Part shown: piece by piece, positions 57,214-64,000 of the stretch
How positions within the stretch are numbered: position 1 is the first letter of the stretch
How the letters are laid out: every line of letters begins with the position of its first letter
From: Fremontodendron californicum
Taxonomy: Eukaryota; Streptophyta; Magnoliopsida; Malvales; Malvaceae
NCBI GenBank assembly: GCA_030761205.1
Contig: JAULJL010000002.1
Coordinates: forward strand, 39,830,814 to 39,894,813
Direction: 5' to 3'
DNA length: 64,000 nucleotides
The notes under the pieces: model-generated
What the model was told of the DNA's origin: nothing
Databases searched by the model: none
Seen by the model: only the letters and a program-made list of their open reading frames with translations
Made by a program: the position numbers and the translations under genes

Positions 57214-57962
57214 TAAAAGTTATTTGAAAAAGAGAAATAAATAAAAATTAATTTAGGCATATTATTTTTATTTTTAAAATTTTTTAATTAAAAAAAGTAA
57301 ATAAAAAATTAAATTTTTTTTTAAATTAAAAAGTTTTTATTTTCAGAATATTTATTTTTTAATTAAAAATTAAATTAAAAATAAAAGAAAAAGGGAAAAG
57401 AACGTTTTTTTATCAAGGATAATTTTGTCTTTACAATATCCTTTATATAGGTGCTCATGGGCCAGGCCGGGCCGCAGCCCATTTTTTTTTTCTTTTCTGC
57501 CCAGGCCCTCCCGTTTCGGCCCGAATCACTGTTCATTGGAATAAAAAAATATATTTTTTTTTTATTTTTTTAATTAAAATTAAATAAATAAAAGTTATTT
57601 GAAAAAGAGAAATAAATAAAAATTAATTTTAGGCATATTATTTTTATTTTTTAAAATTTTTTAATTAAAAAAAGTAAATAAAAAATTAATTTTTTTTTTA
57701 AATTAAAAAGTTTTTATTTTCAGAATATTTATTTTTTAATTAAAAATTAAATTAAAAAATAAAAGAAAAAGGGAAGAGAACGTTTTTTTATCAAGGATAA
57801 TTTTGTCTTTACAATATCCTTTATAGAGGTGCTCATGGGCCGGGCCGGGCCGCGGCCCATTTTTTTTTCTTTTCTGCCCAGACCCTTCCTTTTTGGCCCG
57901 AATCACTGTTCATTGGAATAAAAAAATAATTTTTTTTTATTTTTTTAATTAAAATTAAATAA
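57214..57962 (+). repeat. Tandem duplication, 375-bp unit
   Basis: The block from TAAAAGTTATTTGAAAAAGA to the AATTAAAATTAAATAAA end occurs at 57214-57588 and again at 57589-57962 with few changes. Each copy includes the left part of the GC-rich MITE. The duplication therefore came after that MITE inserted. Confidence 0.88.
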
Positions 57963-58096
57963 AATAATATTATTATAATAAAAATCACTGTTCCGGGCCG
58001 GGCCGGCCTGGAACATAAATTATCCTGTCCAGGTCCGGCCCAATACGGGCCGGGCCTGTCGGGCCGGGCGGGTTGCCCGACCCGTGAGCAGGTCTA
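57824..58096. mobile_element. hAT-like GC-rich MITE with 8-bp TSD
   Basis: The TIRs are TAGAGGTGCTCATGGGC and, inverted, TAGACCTGCTCACGGGTC. The TSD ATCCTTTA lies at 57816-57823 and 58097-58104, a perfect match. The interior has GGGCCGGGCCG arms around an AT-rich core. A partial copy (left end only) at 57447-57588 belongs to the 375-bp duplication. Confidence 0.9.
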
Positions 58097-58504
58097 ATCC
58101 TTTATAATAATTTCTAATTATTCATTTCTCTTTTTCAAATAACTTTTATTCATTATACCATTTCACAATAAGTTTACTATTGAATCATGTTTTTCATATT
58201 TTCCCAAAAATTTGAAAAAAAAAAAATAAAAAGAAAAAATAAAACCTTTGGGAAATTCACAAATTTGTGAATTTCTCTTTGGGAAAAAATTTTTTTTTTG
58301 CAAATTTTAATTGGAAAATCGCCATGGGCCATGGCGATTTCCCAACTGGTATTTTAAAAAAAATTAAAATTTTCAGTTGGGAAATCGCCATAGGCCATGG
58401 CGATTTCCCAACTGATAAAAAAAAAAGCGGATTTTGGGAATTAATCTGAAAAGAGCGATATTTTGATAAATAATTTTTTTTTTGCTATATTAATATAAAA
58501 AACC

Positions 58505-58723
58505 TATTTTAGTCAGCTTGAAGAATAGTTTTTCCCTAATTGTACGGTTAGACAAGTATATAATTAATTTTCAATATAAGTGAATTTTGGGTGGTGAAAG
58601 AGAATAAGATTCTCTTAATTTTGAGTGAGAAAAAAAAAAAAAAAAAGGAATGGTGTTTGGTGAGGTTAACTTGACCGCGTGAAAGCCAATTTTTTTTTAT
58701 GCTCAAAATATTGATAACTTTTT
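58505..58723. other. Spacer between foldback elements
   Basis: About 200 bp with an A-run at 58629-58646. No feature is supported. Confidence 0.5.
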
Positions 58724-59010
58724 GGTGATAAATACGATGCATATTTTTGTGATGCGAATCTTGCGTTCCATTTATCTTCTCATCGTCTGATTTGATATAT
58801 TTATTTTTACCTTTACATTAAAGAATATGGACAATTTAACTACTAAGCAAGCATAACAGGAGAACATGTGTTTAGGAAAAAAAAAAATTATATTGCTTAT
58901 TCAAACACTTGACAACGCTGTAAAATAATTGTGATTATTAATATCATTTTCTAAATTTACACCGTAATAATAATGAGATAAAATATATAAAAATTTTGGT
59001 ATTTGTAAAT

Positions 59011-59516
59011 AGAGATATTTATAGGATAGATCGGGTTTGGATTTGATCTAAGTATGATATCAATATCATATTTATTTGTTCAAGTTCAGGTCGGTCCAAC
59101 AATTCGGACCTCAAATTTTACTCAGGTTCCTCTAAATTTGTAAATAAATAGTTTAAACCCGTTCATATTATTTTTATTTAAAAAATAAAAATATATTATT
59201 TTTATTTAATCTTTAGTATTTTATTTTATTTTATTATTAAATTATAAAATATAAATAATGTTTATACTATACTATAATATTATATTTATTATTTATATAA
59301 TATAAAATAAATATATATTATAGAATTAAAAAACAGGTCGGTTTGGGTTCGCGACTTGAAAGTTAGAGTTAAGACTCGACCTTTTGTTTAAACCTAACTC
59401 ATTTTTTACCCAAATCTATTTTTCAAACCTATTATTTTTGTTTAAAATCCAAACTCCTAAATATTAAATTGGTTTTCGAACTTGGACTGATAAATCAATT
59501 TGTGGACAAATCTATT
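59011..59516 (+). mobile_element. Decayed copy of the GAGGTGTTCATGG element
   Basis: AGAGATATTTATAGGATAGA and the following blocks (TATGATATCAATATCATATT, ATTTGTAAATAAATAGT) align with 53980-54531 in order to the end. Many of the changes are C-to-T or G-to-A. Confidence 0.6.
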
Positions 59517-59584
59517 CAAAATATACATATTAAGTACATATCTTTAATATTTTGAAATTGAAATTCTTTAAGAAAAATTATTAT

Positions 59585-59858
59585 GATATTCTTGTATTTG
59601 ATTTATAATTTATTATTGTTGAGTATGTAGATCTTTTAAGAAGATTGTAATATAATTTTAAATCCTCAAAGTATGTTTGGTGTACAAAATTATGGGTAAT
59701 ATATAAGATTAGATTAGATAAGATATTCTTGTATTTGATTTATAATTTATTATTGTTGAGTATGTAGATCTTTTAAGAAGATTGTAATATAATTTTAAAT
59801 CCTCAAGGTATGTTTGGTGTACAAAATTATGGGTAATATATAAGATTAGATTAGATAA
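59585..59858 (+). repeat. Tandem duplication, 137-bp unit, nearly identical
   Basis: GATATTCTTGTATTTGATTT begins at 59585 and 59722. The two units appear to differ at about one base (CTCAAAGTATG against CTCAAGGTATG), which suggests a recent event. Confidence 0.92.
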
Positions 59859-59934
59859 TACTAGAATATGACACACCCAACATGTGGGTGAAAAAATAAT
59901 TTGTTTTAAAAAAATTTTATAAGTAAAAAATATA

Positions 59935-60420
59935 GATAGTTTTATAGGTGGATAGTTTTTTGAGAAAGTCGGTAGTTTTTTTGGTAAAATGGATAATTTT
60001 TTTAAGAATGAATATGTTTTTTTTTTTATAAAATATATATGTATATGAAATTTGAAAAGACAAAAATCTTTCTAATTTATTTTTTATGCTATACTTATAT
60101 TTGATTTATTTTGTAATTTTATCAACTGATATAATGAGAGTGACTGAATTGGTGTTACGAGTCAAATGACACCAATTTAGTTGATGAAATTACAAAATAA
60201 GTCAAATATAATTATAGAATAAAAAATAAAACAAGAATATTTTGATCATTTCAAATTTCATATACATATATATTTATAAAAAAAACATATTTATTCTTAA
60301 AAAAATTATCCATTTTGCCAAAAAAAAATCCACTTTCTCATAATTATTTTGTAATTTCACCAACTGAGTTGGTGTCACTTGATTCGTGACACCAACTCAA
60401 TCACTCCCATTATATTAATA
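59935..60420. repeat. Foldback repeat with GACACCAACTCAGT blocks
   Basis: The arms 59940-60145 and 60150-60345 are imperfect inverted copies (TAAAATGGATAATTTTTTTA against AAAAATTATCCATTTTGCC). The hairpin centre is GTGTTACGAGTCAAATGACAC. A second small hairpin, GAGTTGGTGTCACTTGATTC, follows at 60365-60405. A decayed copy of one arm is at about 60785-60960. Confidence 0.65.
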
Positions 60421-61194
60421 TAGATGTAATCGTATTTTATGTTTGGTGCTCCAATTTGGTACCTTTGCTGGACCAATATTAAAATTTTAATTGTACAAAA
60501 AAGTTATAAATGTAGTGTAAAGCAAATTAAATTTACATATATGTAACTTGATTTCTTCACTTAATAATTTAAAATATATATATATATATTTAATATGAGT
60601 CAAACCTGATCAAAACCATTTTAACTGTACATGTCAATATTGAGTTAATGCAAAAAAAAACATTATGAGTTTGACTAAGTCATTTTAATTGTTTGAATAA
60701 TGATGAAATTAAAAAATATTAAAATTTCATACACTCGAGTGAAAATATATTTTTAAAAATTAAATATAAAAAAATAAATAATTTTTTATAAGTGGATAAT
60801 TTGTGTAAGTGGATAGTTTTTGTAAGCAGGTAATTTCTTAAAAAATTGGGTAATTTTTTTGTAAAAAATTATTATATAAAATAATAAAAGATATAATTAT
60901 TTTTATTTTTATCAATTGAATTGATATTATTTGACTTGTGACATCAAACTCAGTCACTCTTTATAGATGATATTAAGAATCATAATTATTTATAGCAATA
61001 TCCAGCGTTTGAATAAGCAATATAAAATTTTTTCACATCACATATTCCCCTATTTATGCGTGAATAGTAGCTAAACTGTGCACATTCTTTAATCTAAAGA
61101 TAAGAATGAATTATCAAATCGGATGGTGAAGAAACAAACGGAGCGCACGATTCCCATCACAAAAGTATGCACCGTAGTTGTCACCTAATTTTTT

Positions 61195-61651
61195 ATTTAA
61201 TATGAAAATATAAAATGATATGTTTAATAAATATAATAAATACGATATGAATAAATACGTACACATATTTTAAAAAATTTCAAAGATATTCTTAGGAATG
61301 AAAGAATAAAAAAAATGGTATCTGTAAAATTAAATTCAAGCAAAATATGAAAATACTCTTCATCATATTATAAAAAATATATAATTTTCTAGTATAAAAT
61401 TAATAAAATATTTTGGAATTTAACTGATGATTGAGAATTATTAGTAGTAACCAGATGAGTTAACTCACTTGTTTTTTTTTTTTTTTTTTTTTTTACCTTA
61501 AATCAATATAATGATTAGCTATAGCAATTATTTGGAGAGTGGTCTTTGGTCAATGTAGAAAATTAATTCAGGTAGGCAATTAAGTAGAAAGCTGCATGCC
61601 TGTAGTAATGGTCAATCATTTTTTTACCCCAATTCATTATGTGTTATAAAT
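61195..61651. other. Intergenic, AT-rich
   Basis: A T-run at 61471-61494. No gene or element is supported. Confidence 0.5.
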
Positions 61652-61820
61652 TATGTTATTCGAATTGGATAGTAAATATTGGATATAGATATATATTCGA
61701 TATGTATATATTTAATTTTTTTTATATTTTTTACAAATTTAAAAAATCATAATCATATTCATAATCAAATATGTATCAGATACAAGTGTCGAACATTAAA
61801 AAAAAAAAGAATAACATAAG
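61652..61820 (+). mobile_element. MITE copy 6, with 8-bp TSD
   Basis: The ends TATGTTATTCGAATTGG and GAATAACATAAG are flanked by TTATAAAT on both sides (61644-61651 and 61821-61828). The body is diverged, but ATATGTATCAGATACAAGTG keeps the family order. Confidence 0.75.
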
Positions 61821-61828
61821 TTATAAAT

Positions 61829-62424
61829 ACTTGTAGAGCAGATATTTGGCAAATTTTTTTGTTGTCGCTATTCTTGGATTTCAGCGACCAAAAACTTGGA
61901 CAATTGAATGGTTTCTTTTCATGAAAGCCGTGAAGTATTTGCAACTAAGATTCACAATTTGGATTTACTTTCCTGTTTTCTTTCATGTTGTTGTTTTTTT
62001 TTTTTTGAAGTACCGGAGGTGGCTCATGTTAAACTAGAGAATTCCATCTGTTATTGTCTCTCAACTCGTCTTCAACTAAGATCTAGGATTGTGGAGTAAT
62101 ATAAAATAATGACCTCAAAATCAAATATTAAAAAACCTAGAAGTAAAATTCTTTTGATATGTTATTTTTTTTGTTAATGTAATATGGTATTCTCAAATTT
62201 TGTCTAGATTTATTTGAGAGATTTCATAAACACATTACTTTACATCAATCTAAAATATTTAAAATTTTATTCTCAAAATATTCTTAAAAAATCAAATTTT
62301 AACCGATAAAAGAAAAAAAAAGAATGCTCTTTTCTATCAACTATATATTAACTTTACTTCTGTGGTTATAATTGTTTTGATATTTTTACTTATCCTTGGA
62401 CTTTTTAAAGAAAGATCTCTTACC
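61829..62424. other. Intergenic, nothing recognised
   Basis: Two overlapping open stretches of 63 codons (61846-62099) have no domain and no visible promoter or splice context. Confidence 0.5.
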
Positions 62425-62690
62425 ATTAGACTTGGGTCAGGTAGTCCGTTCAGTTCGGCCAAACTCGAATCAATGTTTAAATAATAATAATAAAAAATTA
62501 TTTAAATTTAATTATAAATATATATTAATATAAAAATAAAAATAAAAACAAAAATAATTTTTATAATTTATTATTATTTGAACAGTAAAATCAGCCAACA
62601 GATTGGCTTGGATCCACCCAAGACCAAACCTGAGTAAAGAAAAAAAAAAATTCGGATCATGATCTGGCAATGAGCAGGTCCACTAATTGC
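62425..62690. repeat. Possible decayed GC-rich hAT-like copy
   Basis: TTGGGTCAGGTAGTCCGTTC at the left and ATGAGCAGGTCCACTAA at the right recall the ends of the GAGCAGGTCTA family. No TSD is found. Confidence 0.4.
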
Positions 62691-63736
62691 TCCTATAGTT
62701 TGCCATTGATCCTATACATATTAGGTGATTGAGAATAGAAGGAGTAGCTGGTTGAAAGAATCTATTCGGTTGCTTGTACAGCACAAGCTTACATGATGCA
62801 ACACATGAGAAAAGTTTTTCATCTTTTATCATAAAAATCTAGCTAGCTAGGCAAATAGTGCTTCATCCACCACCACTATCACCACCATCATCTGTAAAAA
62901 GAAAAGAAAAGAAAAGAAACTTTGCATTAATGCAGATGTGGGTGTGTCTGTCCTTAAAATTTTCCACAAGATTCAGTGAATGAGCCCATTTCCCTTTCAC
63001 TATCAAGAAAGTTACAAATCCCAACTACAAAAAATTGAATCCAAACAACAAGTTAAGATACCTTATTTAAGAGGGTTTTTTTCTTTCGAACAAGACACAC
63101 TCAAAATTCCTCATCAAGAACCCAAACCCCCTCTCCTTTAAAAGCATCTTTAACGTGATGACAAGTCTCAATATCGTTTCATACTTTCATGGCGTTTTTG
63201 TGACCCCTCATGAGAGTATCTTTTGTCCCCATTATATTATTGTTTGTTATTTCCATAATTTTTTAAACTTTTTTGTCCTTTGTCAAGATGGAATCTTTTT
63301 AAACGACAAATTATCTCATCACCGATAGTAAAATTTTTAAATAAAATTATTAAAATGACACATATACATATGATAAATTCTTAATCCGATTAGTTGCAAA
63401 GATTTACCAGTTTCTTGCCTTCTTCCTAAGGCTGATTTTGTCAATAAGGGTTTTGGTGTCTTTGTCTACTTTTTAAAGGAGTTGTTGAGTGGCATTATTG
63501 TTGGTGCTTTGTCCTTGATAGAATTCCACTTACCTGGCCCCTTCCCTAACATCATCATTTTTTTTTCTTCCTCAATTTCCTTTTTTCACATCTCACTGAA
63601 CTTGCCCTTTCCAATTTTAACAGATTTCAACTCTATGAAAGACAAGGAATATTGGGTTATTTATTTTTTGCCATGATTCAATTTCAACCAGTCTTATATG
63701 CTTTGCAAAAAAAATCAAAAGAATGACAGTTGATTC

Positions 63737-63773
<37 letters not shown>

Positions 63774-64000
63774 AAGATCCCCTTCTACTACCATTTTATC
63801 TCCTTTTACTTGTTTCTAGGAAGAAGTAAATTCTACCAAAATTTATATGTACTTTATCTTAACACTAGACTAGAGACTGCAATGTGAAAATTGCTTTGAT
63901 TTGACTTGAAAGTTGAAACCCTATATCTTTGAATATGATGGTGAAAACTAGCTTACATTTATTGAATTTCAATGTTTCCAAATGATTAATATTACTATAT
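62691..64000. other. Right-edge region, no supported gene
   Basis: It contains (AAAAG)n at about 62897-62921, a (TA)n run at about 63741-63770 and a low-complexity (CCA)n-like segment at 62868-62893. An open stretch at 63482-63676 has no recognisable domain. Confidence 0.5.
63741..63770. repeat. (TA)n microsatellite
   Basis: About 15 TA units. Confidence 0.93.

Larger units (their letters stand above)
56953..58504. mobile_element. Mutator-like foldback element with GAAATCGCCATGG palindromes, 10-bp TSD
   Basis: The termini GGTTTTTTTATTTTAATATA and, inverted, GGTTTTTTATATTAATATAG are flanked by TATTTTAGTC on both sides (56943-56952 and 58505-58514). Inverted homology continues inward (TGTGAAATGGTATAATGAAT). 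Near both ends are palindromes built from GGGAAATCGCCATGG and its complement: about 57049-57065 and 57101-57130 on the left, about 58314-58346 and 58377-58412 on the right. No transposase is present. A hAT-like MITE and a 375-bp duplication are nested inside. Confidence 0.85.
58724..61185. mobile_element. Mutator-like long-TIR element (2.46 kb), non-autonomous, nested insertions
   Basis: The terminal inverted repeats are about 230 bp (58724-58960 and 60965-61185). GGTGATAAATACGATGCATA corresponds to the inverted GGTGACAACTACGGTGCATA, and TTTATATTGCTTATTCAAAC-type blocks follow. Flanks TAACTTTTT (58715-58723) and TAATTTTTT (61186-61194) agree at 8 of 9 positions. The interior contains a decayed GC-rich hAT-like copy (59011-59516), a 137-bp tandem duplication and further foldbacks. 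No transposase is present. Confidence 0.78.

Noticed and set aside
61846..62099. Two overlapping frames of 63 codons
   Set aside because: Phe-rich, no domain, no splice or promoter context, next to a MITE.

Overview
The window is nuclear DNA of a eudicot plant. It is AT-rich, holds three interrupted genes with GT-AG introns, and is full of plant LTR retrotransposons and short inverted-repeat elements. The species cannot be fixed from the sequence alone. No bacterial, CRISPR or phage features were seen.

Region 1 (1-30050) is a nest of retrotransposons that can be unpicked from target-site duplications (TSDs). The outermost layer is a Ty1/copia element on the minus strand (26169 to about 30040). 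Its LTR begins within about 45 bp of the stop codon of a peroxidase gene. A Ty3/gypsy element of Athila type (minus strand, tRNA-Asp primer site) is inserted in the copia reverse transcriptase; its LTR ends at 26168 and its internal region runs off the left edge. That element received two later insertions: a plus-strand solo LTR (2407-4312, TSD GAGAC) in its gag, and a 19.8-kb plus-strand Ogre/Tat-like element (5359-25202, TSD CCAAC) in its LTR. The giant element has LTRs of about 5.3 kb, a tRNA-Arg primer site, two gag-like modules, a large tandem-repeat array before the 3' LTR, and no recognisable pol.

Region 2 (30053-46300) holds the three genes, all on the minus strand. They are a class III secretory peroxidase like peroxidase 10 (4 exons, 334 aa), a La-related protein 6 with PAM2, La motif, RRM and SUZ-C (10 exons, 413 aa), and a GARP transcription factor of the NIGT1/HRS1/HHO family (5 exons, 412 aa). 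All three splice models keep the reading frame throughout. Their introns carry several copies of one short TIR element with 8-bp TSDs. The genes show no sign of working together beyond being neighbours.

Region 3 (46300-64000) has no gene I can support. It is AT-rich and packed with non-autonomous DNA transposons. These include hAT-like GC-rich MITEs, a 1.55-kb and a 2.46-kb Mutator-like foldback element with 9-10 bp TSDs, and a 2.2-kb element with 0.85-kb inverted arms enclosing a broken laccase gene fragment.

The most unusual items are the pol-less giant retrotransposon with doubled gag and a 180-bp repeat array open on both strands, the laccase-capturing inverted-repeat element, the intronic MITE family with intact TSDs, a short plastid intron-like fragment, and an internally deleted tRNA-Ile-like sequence.
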